Assembly (NCBI GenBank): GCA_020081605.1
Contig: JAHREC010000013.1
Location: forward strand, 2,852,001 to 2,916,000
Length of the DNA: 64,000 nt
Direction of reading: 5' to 3'
DNA from: Albifimbria verrucaria
Lineage: Eukaryota > Ascomycota > Sordariomycetes > Hypocreales > Stachybotryaceae
The number at the start of each line of letters is the position of its first letter. Positions within the stretch are counted from its first letter, which is position 1. The position numbers and the translations under genes are program-made. Below, piece after piece: positions 1 to 13,155 of this stretch. The notes below the pieces were generated by a model. It was not told the origin of the DNA, did no database searches, and saw nothing but the letters and a program-made list of their open reading frames with translations.

Positions 1-3000
1 ATGTTCCTCACAGTAGCGTGGAAATAAAAAGCAATTGATTTGGGGGTTTTCTTTGTGTGTGTACCAACCTAGCACATCGCGACCGCAGCAACAGTGATTT
101 TTATGCGCCGGATGCATCGAGATTGCAAGTCGCCCTTCAATATTGTGCAGCCAAGCGCAAGGCTTCCAATTTCTCATCCCCAGCCGTTCATGGCAAAGGA
201 AATGTGGGTGGTCAAGTTCTTTGGGATCAGCAGATGGTGGACAATGCTTACAGCATGCTCGAACATGGCAGCAATACGTGAATCCGGTCAAACAGGGCGT
301 GGTGCAGCGCTGCGGCATGGAAGGGTAAGCAAAAGAGACGGTTCCATGCTGATGAGTGAATTGCTCATGGCAGTACAGGGGTTGGCTTGGTGGTGGCTAG
401 GAACGATACCTGATTCCTGGACTGCGGCTAGCTTTTGGGAGGGGTGTCGTCAATGTCATGCCGAGAACTTTGTGCAACGGTCGTACTTCGGTGCCTCTCT
501 GTGACCCTTGCTAGGCTGGGGTGATTGACAGATGGTTGGTGACTTCTCATGCTCAACTGTTGCCCATAGGATTCGGCGTATTGTCTGTCCATCTGGTAGG
601 CTGACTGCAATACCAGCTCTGCCCTTGGATGGGAACCCAGTCGCTCGTGTGCGTCCTGGATATGACCGCCCGGGTTGATGTAATTTATTCCGGACCTGCT
701 ATACCATGGTAATACGTCAGGCTAGGAGGCAATAGCACATGCCAGTTCAGCAGGTCGCCTGGTGCACGCTCCGGTGAGAGGGCTAGTGCAGGAAGCGTGC
801 CATTCTCAGACCCGTCTCAAGATGCCGTGTGCAGCTCATTACTCACCCAGATGATTGCGTGGCTGACGGGCCAAGCCGAGGAAGCCAACAGCCCAGCCGT
901 CGGACGGAAGGGCCAACGGGCATGCCATGTGGTATGGGATATGTCATAATGCTGTTGGCGAAGCGCACACTTCACCATGTCATCCCGGTCTATTGTGTGT
1001 GATTGCCACCTTGTGTAGGCATTCCGTGGTAACTTTGAGCCAAAACAGTACAGCACCAGAATCCGCCGTTCTGGTCAGATCTGAGTGGCCCATTGACCTT
1101 GGGCCCCTGTAGTGATCGCGGACTTTAGTGCCGGGGAGGATTTCAGAATAGTCTAGAGGGGGAGGATGATTGCGTCGATCATGGCAAGGGTCAGATAGCC
1201 GCGGCCCTAGACAGGGAGGGCTGTCACTGGCCTCACGTGTATTCGTACATCAACCGGGACACGTCGTACCTGCTATGCGACCAACCCATTTCTTGCCGGC
1301 TCGGCGGGAGTGAAGAAAGGAGACAGGAGGGCGGGAATTTTGGTTGGGTGCAAAAGCACGAGGACATGGAGACTGGTGGCTGAGGTGGGAATAAAACGGT
1401 AAGCCACGTCATTGCAGATAAGGGCACGTGAAGGTCTTGGGTGGTCACACAAGAGCAAGCACATACCAGCACCTACCCTATAATACAGCAACCTAAGGTC
1501 AATCAATGTATGTATGCAGCTATCTTGGGGTAAACACCCAAGACTGGTGGCAGTTGGCATAATTACCCGTCACATACCGGTGCGCTATGGGCTTAGTTTA
1601 TCCCATCAGTCGATTGGGGCGAAATAGGGGGAATGTAGGCAAAGGTTATAGGTGTGAATGACAGTCTTGACGGTGGTCAATGGTTGATCCGCGGACAAAC
1701 TACTTTAGCATCGGCAGCCTTTTTGACTTTTTCTTTCTTTTTCTTTTTCTTCCTTCTTTTTTGTCCACTCACACACCTGGACGGACTGGGTTAAAGTAAA
1801 CGGAAAAGGAGATGAAAGGAAAGCCTTACCAGCAGTGGGGCTGGGTCACCCGCTAACGAGCCACGCAAAGCTGGACTACCCAAGCCACACTGCCCGTACC
1901 TGACGTAGCGTGCCTTACATAATGTTTAGTAGAAACGGTATCTTCCGTCAAACTGGCCGCTAAGCGAACCAAGTCGTCATTCGGGTTGTCCGTTCGCGCG
2001 CCTCGACTCCATGATTAAGACGCCGGTCTCCCAGGACCAGCTCCTGTATCAGCCTCATGCCGACATCGTTGCTAGCCGATGCTGACGACGCCTGAACCTT
2101 CGTCGCCTATGTTGCAGTCATCCCTCCTTTGACTTGCACATCCTACCAGGTCGCCGCACCACTTCCTAGCAGACTTCACACCCTCTCGGGCGACAGGATC
2201 CCGTAGCGTCGGTAACGAGACACACCCTCGACCCAAGACAGTGTGCAGTACCATTACAAGGCAGTAAACATTCCTGGCCCCGAGAGGAATAATATAAACA
2301 GAGTTCAGGTGGTCGTCTTCTAGCGCCGGCCAGCTCCCGCCTGCCCGTGGGTCGTGGCATCTCAGTAACCACCCCATCGGCAAGACGTAATGTCGCCCCG
2401 AGAGATCCCTAAGCGCCTCCTCTCTGCCTGCATGGATCGAGAGCATGCATGCTACGCCCAGGTCTTACGTACAGCACGCACATCCCATCTATAATCAGCC
2501 GAAGCTAGGAAACGGAAACATGGCGGTTCGCAGACTTCACCATCCCATGATCTTCCACTGCCCGCGACGATCCGCCAGGGGTACTCCCTGCTCCCAAGCA
2601 CCCTGGGCCACGCGAGATGTGGACTAGGCCTTGTTGGCAACACAAAAGGTCTCGTCATGGTGTCATGGTGGTCTGACCCTTAATTTTAGCCCATTGTACT
2701 GGACCGGGGATCGCTTTTCTTTCTCTCTGTCTTCCATCGGTACAATCACCGCCGATGCCAAATGTCTAGCCTTGGATCTGTATGAGCCACATTGGCCTCG
2801 GTCGACCGATTTTTTTTTTTCTTTCTCCTTGCGCTCAACTAGCCCGACATCGCACTCGGCACACACCGGACCACGCCTCGCCTCGCCTCGCCTCTTCGCC
2901 GATCGTCCCTTAATATCTTCTGTCCCCAGTCGAAGGTACTCGACCAGTTCGATGTGGAGGGTGCCCTGGCAGATCGCTGCCCTTGTCCGCCACCCGCAGG

Positions 3001-6000
3001 CAGGGTAACCTATCACCAGTATCCTCGCTCCTCCACTTCTACGATGTGATTTCCCTTCTCGGAAACCACACTGACAGGGTTTGCCTCTGGGGCTTATCCG
3101 GTTCTGTGTCTCCTGCCCTGCATTCATTGGACACACCGTTACGTTGCGAATGCATCCTCACCAGAATCGTACGACTCTGTATCCGCGACTTCAAGGGGCT
3201 ATCCATATGTACATCCGCATTTGCACATTGTCAAGGAGTCTCCGAGCTTACCACAAGGTGTTTCCGTGCAGCCATCTCGGTTGATGAATCATTTCAGGCT
3301 CGATCCCGACGCGACCTACTCGATCAGGTCCTGCTCTGGCCGATTCCACGGTGAGATGCAGCGACCTACCTTGCAGCTGCCCTTTCGTCTCCTGGTGCCA
3401 TGTGCAGATGGTCATAGCTTCCGAGTTGCGTACACTGTTTCCAGGTTCTACGATGGATGAGTCCAGCTTGCTACGCTCTCTCGCATCTTCTGGGGTTCAA
3501 CCAAGGGTGGCATTCAGATGTTCATGAGCTGGGCTCGGTAATACATCGTCCGGGTTCTTTTGATCAATATTCTTCACTTCGACCAGGGACAGCATCAGGG
3601 AATCTATATTACACACATCCAGCCTTAATACCGGTCAGATATTGTCCTATGCCTTCCAACCACACGCAGGAGCTGCCCTTCTCAGATGTGTAGACATCCC
3701 TCGGACCAGCCCTTGTCACCGAATCGCAACAAAGAGCCTCATGAGTCCAGCCAGAACAGCCGGCGGTGTCACGCTTATGCAAGAGAGCGTATATTTTGCC
3801 AACGCTAAGTGCATCCACATGGGTTGGCAAACCTGAGAGTAAGAGAGGCCCGATTTCTTGGTGCGAAGTGGAGGACTAGCCTGACTGCACCCGCCCGTTG
3901 GCTACCCTTGTCACCCCCATCCTTGGGTTCGACACCCCTACTGTGCCACTTTGCCGTGGGGTATGCATTTCGGACGTGTTGGTCTCGGTATCCTGTGGAG
4001 GGCATCATGGTAACGAGTTGGCTGCCATTCGCTGCAGAGGACACCCATTGCCTTCGTGCTTTCGCGCCCCTAAGACCCAGCCGAGCGGATTGTAGTGCTT
4101 CGTCGGCATAGAGCGCATGCTGTTTGCTAGTATTGCGAGTTCATCTCACCGCAACCCCTTGCTCGATTCGACATGACCCTGGACAAGGCGCAGCTCAGTA
4201 TGACTGATGACAGCCTAGGTGTATCTGGAGACGGTAATTTCACAACACCATCACACTTGAACGAGCAGAATGCTCTGATAAGCCCATAGAAGCTGTGATC
4301 TCTGAAACTTCGCTACCATAAACACATCTCGCGACTGGCACATGACATAGCACCAACAGGCAGATCTGTCAATCACCCGTACCAAAGATGATCTGTGGAA
4401 ATTTATAATCCTCTTCTAAGCATCGCAACCTCCTCGCTTACGGTTCAGATGTAACCCTCATCCAGCCCCGGCTCCTTATCCTGCAGCAGCCGGTCTGGGA
4501 TGCGAGTGGATTTACCTGCTGCAGACGGTACCGCAGATTCGCGGTTGATCATCTGCACATAGGAGTGTACTCTGGACAGGGAACACCAGCCGTGTGTGCT
4601 CTAGACTCCTGTCTAAGTGACACCCCTGTGCAGACAAAGGAAGTCTGATGGAACCTGCGCTTAGGGTTTGGTATGGCAGCTGCTCTGGCTTCTCAACCGG
4701 CAAATACGGAAACACTGCGTTTTCCAGGTGTCACTGGCTCGGGATGTTAGTCCTGCCTGTACACTTCTATTCCATACTTGGGAGGGGCTTCAGGGTGAAC
4801 CCACAATCCCATCTCCATACCGCTAATCTAGGGTGCTGCGACTGAAGCACCGATCGATGCTTGGGACAGCAGAAATGCGTACGGAGGATTTCGTGTGTTC
4901 TCAGATAATGGTAGCGAATAAGATGCAGTTGGCTCAAGGGATAATCTTGGGACAAGCTTTAGGCATTACGCACCTACCGTCACATTGTCACATCGATGAG
5001 CTCAGCAAGTGATGCTATTGATCTTAAGGAAGGATATGGTGGGGCGTGAATCGAACGACAAGGGGGAACCCGGGTGTGTATTGATGGTTGGTACCAATGC
5101 AAGCCCGTTGTGGATGAGGCGCTTGGTTCTTACTGGCAGTGGCTGGATGCCGGTTGGCGAGGTCTACTACTACAGGACACCTTCTGCTTGCACCAAATGA
5201 CTGACCGATCATAGGTGTATAGGACGGGACACCTCAACGGTGAGACAACAGACCCGAGGGTCTTCCAGACAGCGGCAGAGACTTCATGCACACTCTGATA
5301 GACGACATACCGGTTGGTCCAGCCCCATGCAGCCCACCTGTTTTGCAAATTGCTCGTTGGCAATGTATGGTGACCCTGCATTATCCATTCCAGCCTCTGA
5401 TATTTGTGAATGGCAATTTGTCAAGTAGCCGTCACAGACACAGAGCAGGCTACAGACGGCCCCTCGAAGACGCAGTTCTATGAACAGTTGCCCTCTGTGG
5501 CCTCCCTTGGTCCAAGCTGAGTTCCCAGAACTGTTCACCCAACACGGCGGCAGGGACGATCGTGATGGTCTGGTAGGGATCAGGCCCTGTGCAATTGGCT
5601 GGTCGGGACCCCCGACGCCACACTTGGGCCTCTCCGGGATCGCTTCGAAGCGAGCCGGATGTGAGATGTCATGTGCAGCGGGTACTTAGCTCTTGTCGTT
5701 CCTACAGTAAAAAGGCCACACCTGTAAGGCCATTGCACTCATTACACCTACCAACCAACTATTCGATCGGCACATTCACAGTGCCTGGAGACGTCTCAGG
5801 ACGGGCGCCTAGGAGCTCCGGACCGTGAGGCGGGGCTTGCCACAATGACAACGTCTCAAGCAGCCACGATTACACACCCACAAGCATACAGCCACTGGTG
5901 GGTATTCTGGCTCGGCACAACGAGAGAAGAGGTGACCGCCCAACTCCTTGGTTGGCCCATTTGTGAAGCCTAAATGCGATCTCGCTTAGCCGCACGGACA

Positions 6001-7147
6001 GCGTGGGAAAAAGCAAGTAACAAAAGTGGTGATCGAATCCTTGGGGGCTGTTTGGAGAAGTCGTTCCACGTGAGTAAATGGGAATGCTGGGAACGCAGCG
6101 CGGAGGCACATACGATCTGTGTTGTCGCAGCCGGACCTTGGTTGTACAACCATAACCAGAGCTATCTGGACGATCTACGGGTCATGCCTGGTGGGCTCAT
6201 CTTTCGTATGCACGCATCTGAAGTCCACAGCACACCGAAGTGGGAAGATGCTTGTCGCTGAGCGGAACATGCCTTATCCTGGTGCAGTGGATCCGTAAGG
6301 GGCAGGCCATGATGCAGGTCATATATTCTTGCGGTAGCCTTCGTATGGAGCAATATGTCCAGAGGAGCCTGCCTGGTCGTGTCGCAATTGTCTTCATACT
6401 GGTCGAGTCTCACACCTCAGGTGGGACGTGTCCTGTAGCGGATTCGGTTCACTGGGTCGAGAGTCGGTGACAGGACAGAACGCTCCTGAAGGAGCGCAGG
6501 GAGTGTTATGGATCCTTGCAACAAACTTCCGTGGCCGATCAGTCTACGTGAGAGACCAAGAAATGCAAAGCAACGTGAGCAGAATGGTGGTGAGGTCTTC
6601 CTTCCTTCCAAAAATGGCCGTTCATATATTCTGCACGGCAGCGTCATTGTAGGATCGACGAAACGACGCGGCTTTCTCCACCACTCCTCTGCTTTTCTGC
6701 TATCGTCTTCCATCACCATTTGTCTAGGCAAATGTACTGTATTTAATTGATGACAGCACAGCAATAACGCCTCCATGTGTTTAACGGTCGATCTTAAGAA
6801 AATCCGTTCTTGATCGTCATCAAGCCCCACAAAACCGTTGCTCTTCCTTACCCTGGCTCGGAGTTGTAAAATCTGACTCTTTCGAGCCGTGACGTGCCAG
6901 GCATTCTCATGTAATAGGAGGGCCTAGGCGATGGTCAGCTTTCCGCCATGGCGTCATGATGGTCTTGGTATTTTCTGTGACGGAACTGGAACAAACAAAG
7001 GCAAATGAGGGAGGATAATACGCACATCGTGCTGTTTGAAAGACGAAACGCTGCCCAGGGCCCAGGATCCGGGATCTGGGACCTTCGCTGACTTTCCGAA
7101 GTTCCGGTATCGGTATCGGACAGGAGCCGCCCTTTACTGGATATCTT
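1..7147. other. Long stretch without a recognisable gene
   Basis: Open frames here are short, overlap on both strands and show no domain, no family resemblance and no convincing exon chain. What can be seen is low-complexity sequence: a pyrimidine (T/C) tract near 1718-1763, a CCTCG pentamer repeat near 2876-2894 and a run of T near 2810. Base composition is mixed and not strongly AT-rich, so repeat-induced mutation is not obvious by eye. It may be intergenic DNA, decayed elements or non-coding transcripts; nothing distinguishes these. Confidence 0.5.
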
Positions 7148-8626
7148 CTAGTAATATATTGCAGGAAATATTTGATTGGAGCTTTCGTTAGCATCTTCAT
7201 TAGGTCCTGCGGAGTCTGTATATTCTGAGCTTGAAGATGGCGTGTTAGCAGTAGGAGCTTCTGGCCTGACTATGCTGCCATTGCTTGAAGTTGAATGGCC
7301 TGTCACTGGTAGGCCATTGAATTCTTTCTCTGATTGTGGATGGTATTTCTCGTCACAGTTCTTCCATGGGTGCCAACCGCACGAGGGACACTGCTTATCA
7401 GCCATATGCAGCAGCACAGGCACACCAATGGTAAGACGCCTTCTCCTCTCTTTGCGTACCCAACGCCTAAGCCTCAGGTATGAGATGTCATTACACCGCC
7501 CTTCATTCCGACTGTAGACGCAGAACCAGCAGTAGCACAGTTCATACCGCATATCGAACATCTCCTCGTATACTTGCGTAGATGCTTGGAAGTTCCTACC
7601 TCTGACCCTTGTGGCTGGACTAGCCAGATGTGTGATGATACCTGTGTAGTATTCTTGGCAAAACCCTTGGTATTTGTTGGGAGAGAGGAGGTGAGTTCTC
7701 CAGACCAAATCGAGATCGATTGTAGGCAATAATACGGCTGTTGAGTCGTTTGAAATTTGGGATCTGAGGATGGACCAGCGGACACGTAGGGTCATGAACC
7801 GTTCATACCTCTGCAACGCATCTTGAAACAGCTGGCTTCCGGGCATACGATCCCACGAGTACCATAGCATTTTGACACCAAAATTCAGCTGATCTTGGAC
7901 AGCACCATGAAAGTCAAAAGCAACATTGCAACTTCCTTGTGGACATTCTAGGACAAGACGATCGATCTCATCCGTGTAAAGAGCTTCCAATGACTCAGTG
8001 ACATCGGTTGAGTGCCTTGAGTGAAGAATCGCGATCGAAGTATCCAATTGTTGAAAAACGTTGTACGGCCCCAGTACCGTATACACCGAGTTCTGTATAT
8101 GAATAGGTAGAGTGAAGACCTCTGAATCGATATTAGAAACAATGTCAATCTATTACCAATGTCAGCTCGGGGTTAAGAACGTGAGGTATCATGAGTTACC
8201 GACAAGACTGGGCCAGTGCCAGTGCTTAAGCTCCAACTGCAGCTCTGCTGAGAATTTCTTCCATTCATGTGGACATTGCAATAGAGCATGCCAGACCATC
8301 AAGACATCGAGAGGTGGTAACGAAAGACTCAAATCCATATGGAAAGATGCTTCTATCCAATCTCCGAAGCGATGAACTGCCCGGTTAACGTAGAATACCC
8401 AGGCCTCATCAGGGGAAATGCTATTCTCCTCAGCCCATCTTCTGGTTCTTTCTCTTGCTCTTACGAACAGCTCCAGAAGCCTGACATGAGCTAGACACTC
8501 CTCGGCATGCGGTAGGAGATTCTCGTCATAATCCAGGGTTTGGGGAGGCGAGAGGCACAGCATATTTGGTTCTGGTGAGTATACCGACTGAAAACGACGG
8601 TGGAGATATCTAGCAGAAATCAGCAT
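7148..8626 (-). CDS. GRDP-like (DUF1399) protein
   Basis: Two exons, 8626-8200 and 8121-7148, joined over a 78-bp GT-AG intron with a CTGAC branch-like site, give about 466 residues. Two repeated cores are visible: LPPLDVLMVWHALL in exon 1 and LPTIDLDLVWRTHLLSPNKY in exon 2. These are the typical paired motifs of the glycine-rich-domain-protein-like family (PF07173), often annotated as hypothetical in fungi. The function is not established. A Cys/His-rich patch (CPSCGWHPWKNC) near residue 390 could bind metal, and the tail is Ser/Asn-rich. The start at 8626 is uncertain: a methionine about 22 residues on (MLCLSPP) or an upstream exon is possible. The gene is divergent from the Zn2Cys6 regulator at 9560, sharing about 930 bp. 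Family call is fairly sure; exact ends are not. Confidence 0.8.
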
Positions 8627-9559
8627 TCATCGAACCTTTTGCGATTTGTTCGTGGATACTTGAGAATCATAGTGACGAAAACAAACATTGAAGTTGACCA
8701 AACACTGACTGCAAACATTACATGTGGCCAAAATATGGACGTGGGTTACAATGGAGTGCTTTTCCAAAATCAGGATTTATAGTCGCTGGAGTGCATGAAC
8801 CTTTGCGGCCGGGAAACCTTGGGACCACGGCTTTGGAAGTCCAGGGTCAGTGAATGGAATCCAAGAAGTCGAGACATGTCAGAGACATTATATTTCAGTG
8901 TAGTTGATCTTGAAAGTTGTAAAATTCTGAAATCTTCCCTCAATGGACTACGAAGGGTGACCTTACTGCTTGACGTTGTTTCCGCTCTTTGCTTATAAGG
9001 AGGAGGAGTGCGACCATGGAAGTATATCACGCATTTGCGAGATTATATGTATAGCCTCAAGGTTTAACCATCGCATATCATTAACACCGTGGTAGAGTAA
9101 GTCTTGAGATATGTAATCATGTTCAATATTTGTGATTGCGAGGGTAAGCAAGCCACCCGAACTTACCCTGAACTCATGCAAGGTGATCAAGGTAAATAAG
9201 GGTACGTTCGAATCGCGACTTTGAACAAGGTTTAGGCAAAAGATGTCCACTGGCAGAGTTCGGAGCATGTGCTCTCAGGCTGGTGATGATGGTGTCGATG
9301 GGCTTGGAGTTTTGGATTCGATGGGCAATGCCTGGCTTTCTCTGTTGGGCTTAGCGCCATGTTCAACTTTGGCCACCAACTTCCCGCCTGTCCGAAGACA
9401 TTCACTAACCTTGGCGACCCTGAAGCAGCTCCAGCCTTGTTACACGGCCACAATCCTCCGCAAATGTAGGCAAGGCTGCGCAGCTTGCCTGGAGACAGAC
9501 GATCGAGTGCCCGGTGTGGGGATCGTGTTCGCTGCCCTTCTTGACCCGCCGTCGCCTGT
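8627..9559. promoter_or_regulatory. Divergent intergenic region between the DUF1399 gene and the Zn2Cys6 gene
   Basis: This stretch separates two divergently oriented genes and should contain both promoters. Short open frames on both strands show no family resemblance. No specific operator or TATA element could be assigned. Confidence 0.4.
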
Positions 9560-11317
9560 ATGACGACTCCGACTCAAGCACCGACCAAGGCTTGCCACAA
9601 CTGCCGCCGGAAACGGCTTCGGTGCGATAGGTCATACCCTCACTGCAACAAGTGTATCTCTGCAGGTAGGGAATGTCTAGGCTATGGCAACCTTCTGAGA
9701 TGGACTGGGGCCGTGGCCAGCCGCGGCAAGCTCGCAGGCCAAGCGGCACCGTTGCCAGTGGATCCGGGCGAAAGGCCATTTCAAGAACTCACCCCTTATA
9801 GCCCGCAGTCTTCGCCTCCAAGCCATGGCATAGTGGCCTCCATGGCTCTGGAGGATGAAAATGATACGCAGCTTGTGAGGCGACAAAGCTCAGTGGACAC
9901 GATCTCCGATAGTGACGTCGCTAGTCCTTGGGTGTTAGTCGATCCGTTATTCCAAGACTTGAATCCGTCATACCGTTACTATCTTTCATATTGTATGTGA
10001 CTTTACACATGGACCTCATGGGCTCTTGAAATACCTTGTGCATGAAGGACTGACACGTTCGCAGTTACCGACCGCCTCTGCAAAGATTTAGTATCCTACG
10101 ATCTACCGGAACGTAATCCGTTTCGCTTGCTCTTACCGATGACCAGAGCAAATCCTCTGCTGCAACACATCATAGTTGCTGCATCTGCCGTGCATCTTTC
10201 AAATCTCATCTCGCCCGCTCTTCCCCTCTCTGACTGATGGAAGAGTGGTTTGTCCCATCAACGTCGAAGCGTCACAGGTTGCGTTGAGACACGCTCTTGT
10301 CGCGAAGCAGAAGGCACTGCGCCTAATGCACCTTGCCTTGAAGAATATTCAGTCCATTCCAGGAGACGTCATATTGGCAGCAGCTTTATTCTTTGTCAAC
10401 GTTGAGCTCATCGAGTCTGGCAAGCATGGCTGGAAAGCCCACCTTGAGGGCGCAGGTCAAATCATGGCCGTGTTGCAATTGACTAACATGCCCAGCAGTG
10501 ATTTACTAGATTACATGCTTTCAGACTGTTTCGTGTATGTGAGACCACTTAACGGCTGACAACTATATTGCTTTTCTAACGTGAATAGATACTACATACT
10601 GGCTTCAGCATTCACACCCGAAGGCTCAGATCAGACAGCGACTCAGTCTTATTTTCAACTCTCTAACATACCGCTTGTGCTTCAAAAAGCTGCTGCGAAT
10701 AGTTACCAATGCTGTCCACCCGAGATCTTGGAGATTCTTCATCTTGCCTCCAAACTATCCAATATGAACCAAAAAACCAAGAATCGATTGAAGAGGCCAC
10801 AACCAAAGCTGCGGCTCTATTGCAGAGAGCATTGGACTTTGATATAGTAACGTGGGCTTACGATGTACGTAACATCCCATATTTCAGCGATGTTCCCGTA
10901 CAGAGCCGTATTCATACCAGCACCGCACACCGACTTGCTGCTTGCCTTTACATTCTGCAGGCTGTCCTGTCACTAGAGTCTGTGGTAGGTACCACATACT
11001 CTGATGTACTTAGTGGAGAGCTGTATGATCAGCTGGCCAAAGTACCCGATGACGATCAAAATTTCAAAGCAACGACGTGGCCAACATTCATTGCTGGGGC
11101 AAGAGAAGTAGACCCAGGCAAACGAACATGGATTATGGACAGACTACAGCGACTGGCTGTCCAAGTTCCTTGGGGGTTTATATACACCGCTATGGATACG
11201 CTGCGTATAATCTGGGGCTTGACGGCGTTGAGAATGGGTCAAGAAGTTGGGTTCAAACACTCAAAGACCCAGAATTCAATTTTCTCATGGTGTGAGACAC
11301 TCAAGGAAGTACACTAA
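9560..11317 (+). CDS. Zn2Cys6 fungal transcription factor with two apparent frameshifts
   Basis: The first exon encodes an N-terminal binuclear zinc cluster at about residues 12-40 (CHNCRRKRLRCD, then CNKCISAGREC), the DNA-binding fold of GAL4-type regulators. The remainder (PLLQHIIVAASAVHLSNL, ALVAKQKALRLM, HLEGAGQIM) matches the Fungal_trans_2 (PF11951) type of regulatory region. Exons are 9560-9992, 10065-10534 and 10589-11317, with 72- and 54-bp introns of good consensus. The frame breaks twice: near 10231-10237, where the shift is one extra or two missing bases, and near 10772-10777 in a run of six A, where one base seems missing. With both allowed for, phases agree and the protein is about 543 residues. 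It could be a decaying gene, but similar breaks occur throughout the window. Target genes are unknown; the divergent DUF1399 gene is a candidate by position only. Confidence 0.85.
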
Positions 11318-12445
11318 ACTTTCAACCGTAAGATATGACTTCATGTCAAATAAAAGAAGGTGCTCATTTAGAAGCGAATCACAAGCTCCATATTGATAGT
11401 ACCTGCACATCACGAGCATAACATCTTGCAGCCACTGATTGCGAGAAAGACTTGCGATGGGGAACATAAGAATCAAATTTCAGACATTGGCTTGTTTAGT
11501 CATTTCAATGGCACTTGTGATGCTTCACACAAGTCTCTGTAGGATAAATTCTATTAATTTTGAGTGATATATGGATAGAAGGTTGGATAAGTTGGTAAGT
11601 TTTACGTGGAAGAAAACATTGACGATGGCAATTGGTTGCCGAGCAATGCTTGTGCACCTTGGAACAACTTTTCACATAAGGCGCAGCTTTGTCATTGGCT
11701 TGCAATGGACAGCGCACGTTCATGTTGTCAGTGACATCAAGTTCTCGTCTCATTGAATTGTTGTCCTACCACGTTTGCCTCCGTGGCAGTGTGACTACCA
11801 TCACAACATGTATCCGGTGAGATAATCACCCTCATAAGACGGGGCAGGACATAGGAATTGCCCACAATCACCGTTCTATAATAAATCTCGAGCTATAAAT
11901 CGATCTCAGTTCTTCTTGATGGAGATGACGCTTCGTAGTTGCTGGGGTTATAATGATAATATATTGCAATTCCAAACGTGCTATGCCATGTTTTCCCAAG
12001 TACTACTGCACATAACGTCACGTTGATGCCTGTACTCAAGAGACCTTCAAACGTGGTCAAAGATGTTTGTTCAGGCAAGGTGGAAAGCAATACTACGATA
12101 CACGAGTTCTGTACGTCCTTTCCTCCGTGATACCACACTTAAATCGCTGGCTCCCGTGAGTAAGACATGAGTTGTTGTTCGATGACTAAAGTGATAACAG
12201 GGACTCAAAGCCCAGAATATAAAATGGCCACACTTCTCCTTAGAAATCCCAAACTCAAGGCAGAGACTCGCATGGAAGCTATGGACCAATCTCGTAACGC
12301 CTGGCTGAGGGCGAGGCGAGCGATTCAAGTTGCTTACTAGAGACAGGCATCTGGATCATCTCCTAAGTACCGCCCTGTCCAAAGTAAGGATGGCCAATCA
12401 TCGCGTGCCAGAAAAACTGTGAGGTTTGCCGGCGAGCCTGCAGTT
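11318..12445. other. Intergenic stretch with an open but stop-interrupted segment
   Basis: Most of it shows no coding signal. From 12224 an ATG opens a frame that runs in phase into the small gene starting at 12446, but it is interrupted by TAG at 12338-12340. A good acceptor-like site (gataacag) lies at about 12200. The segment may be the former 5' end of that gene. Confidence 0.4.
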
Positions 12446-13155
12446 ATGATGGCTATCCAGACGGAGAATTACTGTGATACCGAGGATGAAATCACAACGG
12501 TGGCTGAGCTGGGCCAATCTACGAACAATATTACACTTGAGGCGGTATGTGTTTAATGATATTTATAAATGGCTGATCTGTCACTAATTATTATCTGGCT
12601 TAGACTTCGGCTACATATCAAAACGTCAAACAATATGAGCACAAGATGTGGCAGCGGCAGAAACCATGGCAAGAGCTCCTTGTACCGCTTGGCGAAGAGC
12701 CTTTACATGTAGAGGAAAGCCATACCGGTTTAACACTTGGCCAGCCTGTTTGTTACATGCCATCAAAGGGTGGGTTGCTGCCCTGGACACCGATTTCAGA
12801 TATACCGAAGCCAAGGCCAACAGATGAGCGACAAGCGACAATGCTGCAATTTAACGAAGAGGTCTCGAATCGTCTAATAGCGATCCGGAGTATTTCAGAT
12901 CCTGTCGAAGACACAACAGTCACAAATACGAATTCGCAAGCTGAAGCGACAAGCGATGACGATTTGTGTCCTGACAGCTCTTTACTCGTCGAGCTTCCAA
13001 CGAAAGAGTCAACGAGGAATCTGAGAGCTCACGAGGGAAGTAAATGGCGATTTTGGCATTTACATTCCATGTTGGCTGCCTGCATGGCATGTTGGGTGTC
13101 GTTTCTGCAATATCTTCCAGGAACAGAGATCAAGACTACACCAAATCAGGGCTAG
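12446..13155 (+). CDS. Hypothetical protein, two exons, unrecognised
   Basis: Exons 12446-12544 and 12604-13155 flank a 59-bp intron (GTATGT to TTAG) that keeps phase, giving about 216 residues. I do not recognise the family. The product is hydrophilic, rich in Glu, Thr and Ser, with a more hydrophobic Trp/Cys-containing stretch close to the C-terminus (residues about 187-208) that might be a single membrane segment. The start was taken as the first ATG after an in-frame TAG at 12338. Upstream codons back to 12224 read in the same frame and include a basic motif (RKTVRFAGEP), so the gene may be a truncated or decaying copy of a longer one. Existence of the gene rests on the clean intron and continuous frame only. 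Confidence 0.5.

Noticed and set aside
2663..3136. 157-codon open frame on minus in the left region
   Set aside because: Lys/Arg/Glu-rich stretches derive from a pyrimidine tract; no homology recognised.
5035..5075. tRNA T-arm-like sequence on minus (GTTCGATTC)
   Set aside because: The T stem does not pair and no matching acceptor or anticodon arm was found.
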